A stretch of DNA of 64,000 nt. It comes from Paenibacillus sp. NAIST15-1 (GTDB lineage Bacteria; Bacillota; Bacilli; Paenibacillales; Paenibacillaceae). The DNA lies in assembly GCF_001894745.1 (NCBI RefSeq), contig NZ_BBYF01000001.1, forward strand, positions 434,001-498,000, given 5' to 3'. Within the stretch, counting starts at the first letter, position 1, and every line of letters starts with the position of its first letter. Made by a program: the position numbers and the translations under genes. Below are positions 44,176 to 54,157 of the stretch, one piece after another. Below the pieces are notes generated by a model that was not told the origin of the DNA, made no database searches, and was given only the letters and a program-made list of their open reading frames with translations.

Positions 44176-44184
44176 GGTAGTAAC
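44165..44184. promoter_or_regulatory. Operator-like dyad GTTACTA-N6-TAGTAAC over the -10 box
   Basis: Perfect 7-bp arms span the -10 and start point of the MFS promoter, the classic place for repressor binding (MarR, HxlR or TetR type). No regulator gene is adjacent, so the cognate factor is elsewhere. Confidence 0.6.
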
Positions 44185-44214
44185 TTTTTATTCAATCAGA
44201 AAGGAATGTCTCTC

Positions 44215-45390
44215 TTGAACTTTCGTGTATATATTTTGGCAGTAGCCGCATTCGTTGTCGGCACGGTAGAGCTTATTATCGGGGGAATTCTCGATCAGAT
44301 AGCCGCGGACTTGAACATTTCCGTCAGTGCAGCCGGGCAGCTGATTACGATCTTCTCGATTGCCTTCGCGATATCGGCACCAATATTAATGAATCTCACA
44401 GCCAAATTTGAGCGCAAAAAACTGTATATTGTCTTTTTGTTCATCTTCCTAATCTCGAATCTTATCGTGGCTTTCAGCTCGAATTATGCAACATTGCTCG
44501 CAGCCAGAGCCTTGTCTGCATCCAGCGGTTCGCTGCTTATTGTTTTGTCCATCACGATTGCCTCGAAGCTCGTCCAGCCGGAATATAAAGGGCGCGCCAT
44601 TGGCGTCATCTACATGGGCATCAGCGGATCACTCGTCTTAGGCGTTCCTATTGGGATGGTTATCGGAAATGCATACGGATGGCGAGCGCCGTTCCTGCTA
44701 GTTGTGGGACTGACTGCAATTGCAATCCTAGGGATTTATGCCTTCTTATTGAAGGTTCCCCCTTCCGAGGTTACGACCCTGCGTGCACAGTTCGCTTCAT
44801 TGAAGAATGCGAAGCTCGTCAGCGGTCATCTTATTTCGTACTTGATGCTGACAGGGCATTTGACCCTCTATGCATATCTGACTCCTTATTTACAGGAGAC
44901 GTTCCAGCTCAGTCCAGGCATGACCAGCATTGTGTACTTCTTGTTCGGTTTGGCAGCCGTATCTGGCGGAGGGCTTGGCGGCTTGATGGCGGATAAATGG
45001 GGAACAAAACGCTCCATTTTGTTGATTGTATCAAGCTTCGCGGTGATCATGTTTGTCCTGCCGCTGACGGCACAAGTATCGTTCTACGTCTTCTTGATTG
45101 CGATGGTGATTTGGAGTGCGCTTAGCTGGGCATTGTCCCCGGCGCAGCAAAGCTATCTCATGCAGACTGCTCCCGATACAGCTGACATCCAGCTCAGCCT
45201 GAACTCATCGGTGCTTCATCTTGGTATTGCGAGTGGTTCTGTCGTTGGCGGACTTGTCATTGAACAGAGCTCTGTAGCCAATAATGCATGGGTCGGCTGC
45301 CTGTTCGTCCTGCTGGCGCTGGGAAGTGCCATGTTCTCCCTGACTCGTTCTTCCCGAGTTAAGGCCAATACAGCCGCTGCAGCTGAATAA
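44215..45390 (+). CDS. MFS exporter (AraJ/PbuE-like)
   Basis: A ~391-residue, twelve-helix major facilitator. AFVVGTVELIIGGILDQIA in helix 1 and FERKKLYIVFL in the 2-3 loop place it with the purine/drug-type DHA1 exporters. TTG 44215 is chosen because AAAGGA lies 9 bp upstream; ATG 44206 is only 1-2 bp from that ribosome site. The gene is monocistronic, with its own promoter, operator-like dyad and strong terminator. Substrate unknown. Confidence 0.85.
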   Translation: MNFRVYILAVAAFVVGTVELIIGGILDQIAADLNISVSAAGQLITIFSIAFAISAPILMNLTAKFERKKLYIVFLFIFLISNLIVAFSSNYATLLAARALSASSGSLLIVLSITIASKLVQPEYKGRAIGVIYMGISGSLVLGVPIGMVIGNAYGWRAPFLLVVGLTAIAILGIYAFLLKVPPSEVTTLRAQFASLKNAKLVSGHLISYLMLTGHLTLYAYLTPYLQETFQLSPGMTSIVYFLFGLAAVSGGGLGGLMADKWGTKRSILLIVSSFAVIMFVLPLTAQVSFYVFLIAMVIWSALSWALSPAQQSYLMQTAPDTADIQLSLNSSVLHLGIASGSVVGGLVIEQSSVANNAWVGCLFVLLALGSAMFSLTRSSRVKANTAAAAE

Positions 45391-45525
45391 ATGAAGCAAG
45401 CCGAAGGCAGTTGATATGATACAAATTCCACGCTCTGGAATTGTAAATCCATGGGGTTCAAATTTGGTGAATCACTTGGTTAATTGCATGCGAATTTATA
45501 TTCATTGCAGGCGGATATTAACCCC

Positions 45526-45574
45526 AAAAAACGACACTCTACTCCGAAAATTGGTATAGAGTGTCGTTTTTTAT
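45526..45574. terminator. Strong terminator downstream of the MFS gene
   Basis: A 16-bp stem, AAAAAACGACACTCTA/TAGAGTGTCGTTTTTT, with a 15-nt loop and T-rich exit (TTTTTTATTTTTC). The preceding ~130 bp after the MFS stop holds only a small AATTCCA/TGGAATT hairpin. Confidence 0.9.
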
Positions 45575-45625
45575 TTTTCATTTTAGGAAATTTGATTTCA
45601 GTTACATTTCATTAACATGAAAACG

Positions 45626-45654
45626 TTGACACGATACAAATTGTATCATATATT
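45626..45654 (+). promoter_or_regulatory. Surface protease promoter with embedded GATACA-N3-TGTATC operator
   Basis: TTGACA (45626-45631), a 17-bp spacer and TATATT (45649-45654). The spacer is C-GATACA-AAT-TGTATC-A, with the palindrome at 45633-45647. Layout and sequence match the exopolysaccharide promoter at 14635-14663 almost base for base. Confidence 0.85.
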
Positions 45655-45710
45655 CTAAGTGAACCGCCATCATTTTCAGAATATGTAAGGAGGTGTAAAT
45701 AACCCGAGAA

Positions 45711-48700
45711 ATGCTATCTATCATTTTGAGAAAAGGAGTGCACAGCCGATTGAAAAATTTACGTTTATTTGTAAGTCGTTTGCTAGTAGTCGTATTGACG
45801 CTATTTTCCCTACTCTTTCCGATTTCCGCATACGCATTTGATTCACAAGCACAATTGACAGGCCAGACACTGAGTCCTGAAGTGCGTGCAAAAATGCAGC
45901 AGATTGTTGATCAGAATAAATTTACAGAAGGTCAAGAGCCTGTACTCCATCCCGATTTGCAAAACCTTACTGACGACAAGGAAATTTCAGTTATCGTCCA
46001 ATTATCCGAAGCCCCAGTAGCTCTAGCGAAGGGTATGAGTATGCTTGAGGGCAAATCATTTACTGCAGCCTCAGAACAGAACACGAAACAAAAGATCAAT
46101 AAACAGCAACAAAGCTTTGTCAGCCAATTAAGTAGCAAGAGTATCAACGCTAACGTGGGCTTTACATACAATTATGCATTTAATGGGGTCTCCCTTAAAG
46201 TAAAAGCAAGTCAAGTGGAACAGTTACTTAAGATGAAAGGTGTACAAATGGTAGAGCCTGACGTGGAAGTTCACGCTCTGGGGGTAGAGTCCTCAAAACT
46301 GCCGGATAGTGAAATCCATCCGAACATGAACACGAGTAATCCATTCCTTGAAGTTCCATCTGTATGGGCCTTAGGCTATACAGGCCAAGGAGTTAAAGTA
46401 GGCGTTATAGACACCGGAATTGATTATACTCATCCAGATTTAAAAGACGTTTATAAAGGCGGACATAACTTTATTACGCAAGTAGTAGACGGTTCCGATA
46501 CGGGATACGCTCGCACTAGAGGAGACGATCCGTATGAAACTACGCCGTTGGATCACCCTGATAATAGACCGTGGATTCACCCTACTACTGGGAATCCATT
46601 TAATACCTCACATGGCACCCATGTTGCCGGGACGATTGCAGCTCAAGGCCAAAATCCTTTTGGCATAAAGGGACTTGCCCCTTCCGTTGAATTGTATGCT
46701 TATCGCGTGCTGGGCGCGTATGGAAGCGGCTCGAATTCAGGGGTTATCGCAGGTATTGATAAAGCCGTCGAAGAGAAAATGGACATTATCAATCTATCTT
46801 TGGGCGGATCTACCAATAGCCAAGTTGCTTCTGACGCGATCGCCATCAACAATGCAGTTCTAGCAGGTACGACAGCAGTCCTTTCTACAGGGAACTCAGG
46901 TCCAAATAGAGGGACGATCGGCAGTCCGGGCACGGCAGCCTTCGCGATATCGGTGGGCAACTCTACTGTTCCGGAAAAAACGATGGCCGGAAAGGCTACT
47001 GTAACTCTAGACAAAGCGGGAACGGTCACACCATATATCATGAATTTGATGGCATGGAAATTCGGCACAGACCCGAAAACCATTTTGACCGGAACGTATA
47101 ATGTCGTCGCAATCCCTGGCCTTGGTAAAGTGACGGATTACGCGGGTCTGAATGTTGCAGGTAAAGTCGCTCTCGTTGCCCGCGGTGATATTGCCTTCGT
47201 GGATAAAATAGCGGCAGCAAAAAGTGCAGGTGCCGTAGCGGTTATTGTTCACAACTCTGCGGGCGGAACGAATACTCCAGGACCGTCAGGCGCCTTTGTG
47301 GGAGATTCCTTCGCGTCCATCCCAACGTTTGATATGTCCTACACGGACGGCAGCGCACTGCGAACAGCTCTTGCGGGCGACTCAGGTACCGTCACCTTCG
47401 GAGAATTCTCCACCGGTACGACTTTAAGTGACGATATCAATAATTCAAGTTCGCGCGGACCTGCCAATCCGGTCTTTGATATTAAACCGGACGTGGTGGC
47501 TCCAGGAACTAACATCATGTCATCGGTTCCTGCCTATGGCAAAGATCATCTCGATAATCAAGGACAGCCTCTGCCTGACTACCCTGACTATTCCGAATCC
47601 TACGACCGTTATACAGGAACGAGTATGGCGGCTCCGCACGTAGCGGGGGTTGCGGCTTTGCTTAAATCGCAGCATCCGGATTGGACTCCGTTCGATATTA
47701 AAGTCGCGATTTCGAATACAGCCAAGCAACTGGATGTAACGAAATACGACGTCTTCTCTCAAGGTCCGGGACGTATTCAGCCGCTTAAAGCAGCGACGAC
47801 TGAAGCGCTTGCGTATGAATTGGATAAAACCACTTTCTCCAATAAGACTTATGACTACTCCAAGGGCACAATCACCTTCGGCAATGTATCTCCGAATACG
47901 AACAATCCAACAACGGTATCACGGTCTATTCTTGTTAAAAATGTAACGGGAAGCCCAAGCGACTATACGGTATCCGTCCAAACGACGAAAGCGGCGACAG
48001 GTACGCTTGCGAGCTCAAACGTGACAGTCGACAAGTCCAGCTTTACGTTAAACGATGAACAAAATTTGACCGTGACGCTAAATGTTCCGAAAGGGACTGG
48101 AGCAAACGGTAACGAAATGCTGGGTTACTTAAAGATTACAAACGGTAAGACAAATCTAATTCTTCCCTTCGCGGCGAATTTCGCCCCACCGACGGGATTG
48201 AAGACCTTTACGATCGACAGCAACCATATCTCTCCGAACGGGGATGGTAAGCTGGACAGCACAACTGTGAGATATGAATTCCACGATAGGCAAGGAACTT
48301 CATACATTCAACTTTATGATCTGAACAATATGAGCGGCGGATATTACGGAGACGGTACTATCGGATGGATTATGAACGGCAGCGTGACAACGGGAGCAAA
48401 GGCGTTAACCTTTAACGGTAAGTATCATCAATGGGGTCAGCCGGGAACGACGCTGAACACAGCTGTTCCGGAAGGCGCCTATGCCATGGAGATTGTAGGG
48501 CAATCCTCTTCAACAGGAGCAGTGACAGGGGATTGGATTCCCGTGTATGTCAAGACGAGCACGCCAAAATTCGTTTCTCCCGACAGTTTACATGTTACGG
48601 GTTCGAATGTGCAGTTCTCCGGCTCGATCGACGATTCATACGTGAAATTCGGACCAGTCGTTGAAGAAGAATTGGGCTTGGCCTACAACGTTAACGACAA

Positions 48701-50852
48701 CTTGCATGTGAAATACGAACTATTGGACAGCGACGACAACTTGATTTCCTCGCAACCTGTAAAGCTCGATCAAAATGGCAAGTTCGATATCACGTTAAGC
48801 GGTTTAACGACCGGAGCGAATAAGCTGAAATTGCTCGTAGACGACGCGGCAGGTAATCATGCGGAGAAAGTCGTTACGATTACTAGCGCAGATCCTGTGT
48901 TAAGCGGAATTAAAGTACAGCCAGAGGCTTTAACCTTAGCTGTCGGTTCCACTGCGGATCTTACAGTAACGGCTCAATATGTTGACGCGGACGGCAAGCC
49001 ATTCCCGGTAAGTGTTAGTGACGTTACGTATGGGGCCACCTATACCGATTACGATCTGAGTGTTATAGACGTTGTCTATGGTAAAGTAACGGCGCTAGGA
49101 GAAGGCAGTACGACGATAACGGTAGCTTATGAAGGGAAATCGGCTTCAGTACCCGTCACTGTCACTACGACCCCAGTCGATCCTGTATTAACGTCGATTT
49201 CGGTATCGCCGGACAGCGCAGCTCTAAAAGTTGGGAAGGATGCTCAACTTGCGGTCACCGCGATGTATAGCGACGGAAGCAAGAAAGACGTTACAAGCGA
49301 GGCAGATTATCGTACAGCAAACCCAAGCATTGCTGCGGTAAGCGATACCGGCAAGGTGACAGCCGTTGGAAAAGGTGAAACGACAGTAACCGTAGCTTAC
49401 GAAGGTAAAACCTACGCGGTACCTGTTACCGTTACAGAAGAAACGACAACCCCAGTCAAAGTAACGTCGATTTCGGTATCGTCGGACAGCGTAGATCTTA
49501 AAGTTGGGAAGGATGCTCAGCTTACGGTCACCGCGGCGTATACCGATGGAAGCAAGAAAGACGTAACAAAGGATGCAAAGTATAGCGTTCCTGGTACGAA
49601 CATTGTTACAGTAAGCAATACCGGCAAGGTGACAGCCGTTGGAGCAGGGAAAACGACGATCACTGTATCTTACGAAGGCAAATCTCATGAGGTATCAGTC
49701 ACCGTAACCAAGGATTCTAGCACAACGACACCGACTTCTCCAAGCTCGCCATCGACTTACACACCAAGCCCACCATCGACTCCAGCACCAATAGGCAAGA
49801 AAGTAAAAGCAGGCACGCTCACTACGACGAAAAACGTTAAGGGTGCGACTATCGCAACGATAAGCGTATCGAGTGAGGCCTTGATCGCTCAGCTGAAAGA
49901 TTCGAAAGCGACTGACGCCACGCTGGACCTTACCGATATTGGCTTCAACGACTACAGCAGTGCGAATGTAATCTTTAATAAAGCAACGGCTGACAAACTA
50001 CTGGCATCCGGCAAAGGATTGATCCTTACCGGCAATGGATTTACCATCCGAATTCCTGCGGATGCATTGGCTGATTTTATTGGTACAAATGGATTTAAAG
50101 GAAGCTTATCGGCAAAAGATTCTGACAATGGTGAAGTTAACATCCATTCGGCAAATCAAACAACCGTCGTATCGCAGATCGTCACGATCGGCAACGATAC
50201 AGGAAAATTGAGTCATCCGATTAAGATCGAGCTTAAGCCGGCTAACAAAGTAATTGATTTGCAAAAAGTTGGCGTTTACCAGCAAGATGAAAACGGTAAA
50301 TGGGTATATGTGGGTTACAATGCCGTGCATCAGCCGGGGAATATTCAACTTACAACCTCTACGCTCGGCACCTTCGAGCTGATGGAGATTCACATTTCAT
50401 TCGACGATATTCAGACCCATTGGGCAAAACATGAAATCGAAGTTATTGCGGCTCAACACGTAACCAAAGGGAAAAGCGAATCCAAATTCGTTCCGAACGA
50501 TACGATAACGCGTGCAGAATTCGTGGCGCACTTGGATCGTATTCTTGGCCAAGAGAAAGAATGGAGTCATTACGTTGCGATGGCAGGGGCAAATGATATT
50601 CTAGGTCGCGAAGAAATGGTCGTACGAATGGTCAATGCGATGAATGTCGATCTGAAGGGTGAGAAAGCGCAATTAAACTTCAAAGATAAGGATCGGATTT
50701 CGGCGAGCGCCCAAGCCGCTGTAGCTTATGCTGTGGATAAAGGGTTGATCAATGGCATGTCTAACAACACGTTCGCTCCTGATCAAAGCTCTACTCGCGC
50801 ACAAGTGGCTTCTATTCTCTATCGTTTGATGAAACTCTCGGGCAAAATTTAA
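45711..50852 (+). CDS. S-layer-anchored subtilisin-like serine protease
   Basis: A 1713-residue secreted S8 peptidase. Order: signal peptide (cleavage near AYA-FD); I9 propeptide (~75-185); catalytic domain with Asp in VGVIDTGIDYTHPDL, His in NTSHGTHVAGTIAAQG and Ser in YTGTSMAAPHVAGVAALL; an inserted PA domain (~440-560); Fn3-like modules (~700-1070); three Big_2 repeats (~1070-1340); a Thr/Ser/Pro linker; an unassigned ~230-residue region; C-terminal SLH domains (FDDIQTHWAKHEIEVIAAQH and the final AYAVDKGLINGMSNNTFAPD). The middle SLH is shortened. The start may be ATG 45711 or TTG 45750, which has AAAAGGAG 11 bp upstream and opens the signal peptide directly. SLH domains bind pyruvylated wall polymer, so it works at the cell surface. 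Confidence 0.93.
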   Translation: MLSIILRKGVHSRLKNLRLFVSRLLVVVLTLFSLLFPISAYAFDSQAQLTGQTLSPEVRAKMQQIVDQNKFTEGQEPVLHPDLQNLTDDKEISVIVQLSEAPVALAKGMSMLEGKSFTAASEQNTKQKINKQQQSFVSQLSSKSINANVGFTYNYAFNGVSLKVKASQVEQLLKMKGVQMVEPDVEVHALGVESSKLPDSEIHPNMNTSNPFLEVPSVWALGYTGQGVKVGVIDTGIDYTHPDLKDVYKGGHNFITQVVDGSDTGYARTRGDDPYETTPLDHPDNRPWIHPTTGNPFNTSHGTHVAGTIAAQGQNPFGIKGLAPSVELYAYRVLGAYGSGSNSGVIAGIDKAVEEKMDIINLSLGGSTNSQVASDAIAINNAVLAGTTAVLSTGNSGPNRGTIGSPGTAAFAISVGNSTVPEKTMAGKATVTLDKAGTVTPYIMNLMAWKFGTDPKTILTGTYNVVAIPGLGKVTDYAGLNVAGKVALVARGDIAFVDKIAAAKSAGAVAVIVHNSAGGTNTPGPSGAFVGDSFASIPTFDMSYTDGSALRTALAGDSGTVTFGEFSTGTTLSDDINNSSSRGPANPVFDIKPDVVAPGTNIMSSVPAYGKDHLDNQGQPLPDYPDYSESYDRYTGTSMAAPHVAGVAALLKSQHPDWTPFDIKVAISNTAKQLDVTKYDVFSQGPGRIQPLKAATTEALAYELDKTTFSNKTYDYSKGTITFGNVSPNTNNPTTVSRSILVKNVTGSPSDYTVSVQTTKAATGTLASSNVTVDKSSFTLNDEQNLTVTLNVPKGTGANGNEMLGYLKITNGKTNLILPFAANFAPPTGLKTFTIDSNHISPNGDGKLDSTTVRYEFHDRQGTSYIQLYDLNNMSGGYYGDGTIGWIMNGSVTTGAKALTFNGKYHQWGQPGTTLNTAVPEGAYAMEIVGQSSSTGAVTGDWIPVYVKTSTPKFVSPDSLHVTGSNVQFSGSIDDSYVKFGPVVEEELGLAYNVNDNLHVKYELLDSDDNLISSQPVKLDQNGKFDITLSGLTTGANKLKLLVDDAAGNHAEKVVTITSADPVLSGIKVQPEALTLAVGSTADLTVTAQYVDADGKPFPVSVSDVTYGATYTDYDLSVIDVVYGKVTALGEGSTTITVAYEGKSASVPVTVTTTPVDPVLTSISVSPDSAALKVGKDAQLAVTAMYSDGSKKDVTSEADYRTANPSIAAVSDTGKVTAVGKGETTVTVAYEGKTYAVPVTVTEETTTPVKVTSISVSSDSVDLKVGKDAQLTVTAAYTDGSKKDVTKDAKYSVPGTNIVTVSNTGKVTAVGAGKTTITVSYEGKSHEVSVTVTKDSSTTTPTSPSSPSTYTPSPPSTPAPIGKKVKAGTLTTTKNVKGATIATISVSSEALIAQLKDSKATDATLDLTDIGFNDYSSANVIFNKATADKLLASGKGLILTGNGFTIRIPADALADFIGTNGFKGSLSAKDSDNGEVNIHSANQTTVVSQIVTIGNDTGKLSHPIKIELKPANKVIDLQKVGVYQQDENGKWVYVGYNAVHQPGNIQLTTSTLGTFELMEIHISFDDIQTHWAKHEIEVIAAQHVTKGKSESKFVPNDTITRAEFVAHLDRILGQEKEWSHYVAMAGANDILGREEMVVRMVNAMNVDLKGEKAQLNFKDKDRISASAQAAVAYAVDKGLINGMSNNTFAPDQSSTRAQVASILYRLMKLSGKI
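49191..49736 (+). repeat. Tandem 273-bp duplication encoding two Big_2 domains
   Basis: Units 49191-49463 and 49464-49736 share long identical blocks (for example ACGTCGATTTCGGTATCG and AAAGTTGGGAAGGATGCTCA), in phase with 91-residue Big_2 domains. The high nucleotide similarity points to recent internal duplication and possible copy-number change. Confidence 0.8.
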
Positions 50853-50881
50853 TTTCAATAAGTAATCAGTTCCATAGGATG

Positions 50882-50916
50882 AAAAAAAGCAGACCTCTTC
50901 GGAGGCCTGCTTTTTA
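50882..50916 (+). terminator. Terminator of the protease gene
   Basis: A ~14-bp stem AAAAAGCAGACCTC/GAGGCCTGCTTTTT with a TTCG loop (one mismatch), exiting into T5. It begins 30 bp after the stop codon. Confidence 0.9.
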
Positions 50917-50959
50917 CTTCCTTTCACTTGAGGCTCTTCATGCAACAGTTTAACCCTCT

Positions 50960-51724
50960 TTAATAACGAAGCCGCATCAGCAGTGACTTCATTTCCTCGT
51001 CCGCCATGAGCTCTGCATTATATTTTTGTGAAATTCTCGCCAAGGCAACATCATGGTAAAAGAACTCAATAAAGAATTTTACGAATGGCTGCGCCCCGGT
51101 GCGCATTGCCTGCCATTCCCCTTGCTCCATCCCCGCGAACATAATTTGGGATGAGTCGGCTGCAACCAGCATGAATCTCTCCAGCGTATGATGCTCTTCC
51201 GTCGGCGATAACGTATTCAGCTTCGACACTCGGGCTTTCGGCACATCTGTCCCCGTTACAAATGCCTCCACTCGTACGCCTTCCCGCTCCTTCTTCTCCA
51301 GCAGCGGCACATATTTCCGAAATTCATCGCTCCACATCGAGACGATAATCGTGTCCTGCGCCTCTTCAATCAGATGCTGGCAATACGCCATGATCGAAGC
51401 TTCCGATTTCAAGCTCCACACATGATTGTCCGCTGCGATTTTGCGCTCATTCATTTGCTTCAACTGTTCAATGCTCTGTTCGAATTCCTTGGACAGCTTC
51501 TCGATAACAACCTGAAGCGGCAGCGCCAAATAGGTCTTTTTCTTTTCGGATATGGAATCCGATATTAATCCCTTATCAATAAGACGCGACAGCACCTCAT
51601 ATATTTTCGCCTTCGGCACGCCTGAGTGCTTGACCACACTCGTTGCATCCATAGGGCCGTCTCCTGCCACCAACGTCTCGTATACTTTGCTCTCATATTG
51701 TGAAAAACCGAATTTCTGAAGCAT
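50960..51724 (-). CDS. TrmB-family transcriptional regulator
   Basis: A 254-residue regulator. The N-terminal winged helix (1-70) reads FGFSQYESKVYETLV and SGVPKAKIYEVLSRLIDKGL, followed by a coiled-coil segment (~75-100) and a C-terminal phospholipase-D-like TrmB effector domain. AGGAGG precedes the ATG by ~4 bp. TrmB proteins sense sugars or other metabolites and usually control adjacent transporter or metabolic genes; here neither the protease (convergent) nor the penicillin-binding protein (divergent) is an obvious sugar gene, so the target is open. Confidence 0.88.
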   Translation of the reverse strand: MLQKFGFSQYESKVYETLVAGDGPMDATSVVKHSGVPKAKIYEVLSRLIDKGLISDSISEKKKTYLALPLQVVIEKLSKEFEQSIEQLKQMNERKIAADNHVWSLKSEASIMAYCQHLIEEAQDTIIVSMWSDEFRKYVPLLEKKEREGVRVEAFVTGTDVPKARVSKLNTLSPTEEHHTLERFMLVAADSSQIMFAGMEQGEWQAMRTGAQPFVKFFIEFFYHDVALARISQKYNAELMADEEMKSLLMRLRY

Positions 51725-52074
51725 AGCTCCTCCTTCTCTATCCTGCAGCCGTATCGGAACTTGTCCGCATCATGATGATGTTAGGATTATCTTACTCCAG
51801 CCGATTCAAAATGAAAAGTCGAGCATGAAGCGAAGCCGAAGCACACTTGCATTATTTTGTAATATTTTTCAAGAAACTATCGCAACCGTTGCTGCATCTA
51901 ATAAGTGTACAAGTCTGCCTTTTCTCATATGGAGTCTGAATTGGATGATTAAAAGAGCTTGTAACTATATGAATATATGATCAATTTTAATAAAATCGAG
52001 GTGTACTTGTATCAAAGGAATGACGAACCTGGTAAACGGAATATGATACGCAGATGCAGAAAGGAAATAGTGCT
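51725..52074. other. Divergent intergenic region, TrmB/PBP
   Basis: No gene seen. A CATCAT/ATGATG dyad lies near 51765-51778. AT-rich DNA at 51960-52000 should hold the penicillin-binding protein promoter, but no -35/-10 pair at good spacing stands out. Confidence 0.4.
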
Positions 52075-54111
52075 TTGAATCTATCTAAGGAAACTCACGC
52101 AAACAAACACAAATCAGACAATGAACGCAAATTTTCTGTCCGTTTGACTGGATTTTTCTTTATTATATTCGCCTTATTCGCCATACTTATTATACGCTTG
52201 GCGTTGCTGCAATTCGTAGATGGCCCTGCCCTCAAGCAAAAAGAAACTTCATTGGGCTACCGGACTACAGCTATCGCACCGATTCGCGGGATCATCTATG
52301 ATGCTAGCAATCACAAGATCGCTTATTCCACATCGACACAATCACTTTACTTTAACGTGAACAAAAACTACAAGAATAAAGAAAACATGGCGGAAGCCAA
52401 GAAGCTCGCTGAAAAGCTCGCCGAGAGATTTAAAAGCAATACCAAGACGGGAGAGGAACAATCGGTCGAGGACATAGTGAAGCGTATGGATTTGAATGCC
52501 AATGTTAATCCCGTATATGTCCCCCGCTTGATCAAAACGGATTTATCCTCGAAGGATATTGCTTACTTTTTGGAGCATAAGTCCGAATATAAAGATCTTG
52601 AGATTATAGAAGACAGCGTCAGGAACTATGATCAGGATACAGTCGCGGTGCAAACAATCGGCTATCTGAAAAAGTTCAGAGGGGTCAGAGAGTCCTACGA
52701 TTATTATAAGGAGATATACGAAAATAGAAATTCCCGGCACGAGGAGCTCAGATACCTCGATTATGAGGATGTCGGTGTTGACGGGCTGGAGTTCATGTAC
52801 CAGGAAGGGCTCCGCGGCAAAAACGGACTCAAGAAATTCCCGGTTAACGTAGCGGGACGAATTATGGGCCCCATGGAATTGACCAAGCCTGAGCGGGGCA
52901 ACAATCTTCACCTGACCATTCATAAAAGCATTCAGATGAAAACAGAAGCTGCGATTATGCAGACGCTGCAGAAAATACGAAACTCCTCCAATCCCGTAGA
53001 GCAAGCGCCTAACGCACGTACGGGCTATGCCGTCGCCATGGAAGTGAAGACGGGCAATGTCGTCGCCATGGCCAGTATGCCGGACTATGACAGCAACGTA
53101 TGGAAGAACGGCTCCATCAGCGTTGAGGATTACGAAAAAAATAAATCCTTTATGAATAACGGCACGATAAAAGCAGCCTACGGCCCATACGACGAAAAAG
53201 AAATGAACAAGCACCCGAACTCTATCGTGTACCTTGGCTCTACAATCAAGCCGTTGTCCGTCCTTATCGGTTTGAAGGAAAAGCTGTTCGGCGTGTACGA
53301 TGATTATCCTGACATCGGCTATGCCGAAATCGGACTCGAAAAAAGGAAAATCCGGAATGCGAACAACAAGTCGCATGGTCGCATCGATGCCGCAAAAGCG
53401 CTGGAATTCTCCTCCAATGCCTTTATGATCGATTTGATCGGCAAACGTTTATATTCCCGAACGGATGTGAACGGACTGAAGACATGGGACAAATATATGG
53501 AAATGTTCGGACTTGGTGTAAAGACCGGCAGCGGACTGCCTGGAGAGATAGCCGGCCTAAAGGACTACATGAGCGAAGCCGTGCGCGCCAGCGCGCAATC
53601 CGCTCTTGCATACGCCTCGTTCGGCCAGCAGGGCAAGTATACAACGCTTCAGCTCGCCCAGTATGCGGCTACGCTGGCTTCGCATGGCAAGCGAATGAAG
53701 CCGCAGTTCGTCAGCAAAATTACGGATCCGGACGGAAAGGTAGTAAAAGAGTTTAAGCCGGAGATGCTGAACGAAGCAAAGTTCGATAAAGCCTATTGGG
53801 ACTTGATTGAGCTTGGCATGAGCCGAGTGAAGGTACAGGGATTTGAAGGGTTCAATTACGACTATTATCGGAAAACGGGAACATCCGAACAGGAAGTCGC
53901 AAAAGGCATCATAGTAGAAAATGGAGTGTTCATTGCGTACGCTCCCGCGCAAAATCCGACCTTGGCAGTCGCGGTGGTCGTTCCGGAAGGCAATTACGGG
54001 GCTTATAGCGCAGCGCCAATCGCGCGAGCGATATTCGATGCGTACGACGAGGCTGTTGGGCTTACGGGCACGCCGCGCCACACTTCTACAGATCAGCAAT
54101 TTAAAAATTAA
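52075..54111 (+). CDS. Class B penicillin-binding protein (transpeptidase)
   Basis: A ~678-residue PBP2-type transpeptidase. One N-terminal membrane helix (LTGFFFIIFALFAILIIRLA), a pedestal/dimerisation domain (RTTAIAPIRGIIYDASNHKI), and the penicillin-binding domain with active-site serine in LGSTIKPLS (SxxK), SSN and KTGTSE motifs. It cross-links peptidoglycan on the outer membrane face and is the class targeted by beta-lactams. TTG 52075 is chosen because AAAGGA lies 9 bp upstream; ATG 52054 has no ribosome site. STIK in place of the common STFK, and its position outside the dcw or mre clusters, suggest an accessory or sporulation paralogue. Confidence 0.92.
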   Translation: MNLSKETHANKHKSDNERKFSVRLTGFFFIIFALFAILIIRLALLQFVDGPALKQKETSLGYRTTAIAPIRGIIYDASNHKIAYSTSTQSLYFNVNKNYKNKENMAEAKKLAEKLAERFKSNTKTGEEQSVEDIVKRMDLNANVNPVYVPRLIKTDLSSKDIAYFLEHKSEYKDLEIIEDSVRNYDQDTVAVQTIGYLKKFRGVRESYDYYKEIYENRNSRHEELRYLDYEDVGVDGLEFMYQEGLRGKNGLKKFPVNVAGRIMGPMELTKPERGNNLHLTIHKSIQMKTEAAIMQTLQKIRNSSNPVEQAPNARTGYAVAMEVKTGNVVAMASMPDYDSNVWKNGSISVEDYEKNKSFMNNGTIKAAYGPYDEKEMNKHPNSIVYLGSTIKPLSVLIGLKEKLFGVYDDYPDIGYAEIGLEKRKIRNANNKSHGRIDAAKALEFSSNAFMIDLIGKRLYSRTDVNGLKTWDKYMEMFGLGVKTGSGLPGEIAGLKDYMSEAVRASAQSALAYASFGQQGKYTTLQLAQYAATLASHGKRMKPQFVSKITDPDGKVVKEFKPEMLNEAKFDKAYWDLIELGMSRVKVQGFEGFNYDYYRKTGTSEQEVAKGIIVENGVFIAYAPAQNPTLAVAVVVPEGNYGAYSAAPIARAIFDAYDEAVGLTGTPRHTSTDQQFKN

Positions 54112-54116
54112 ATGAC

Positions 54117-54157
54117 AAGCGATGGCCTTCGATTAAATGGGGGTCATCGCTTTTTTG
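54117..54157 (+). terminator. Terminator of the penicillin-binding protein gene
   Basis: Stem AAGCGATGGCC/GGTCATCGCTT (one mismatch) followed by six T's, 5 bp after the stop codon. Confidence 0.85.

Noticed and set aside
52543-53376. 277-codon open frame opposite the penicillin-binding protein
   Set aside because: It lies wholly inside a gene with clear SxxK, SxN and KTG motifs on the other strand, and its translation shows no domain pattern.
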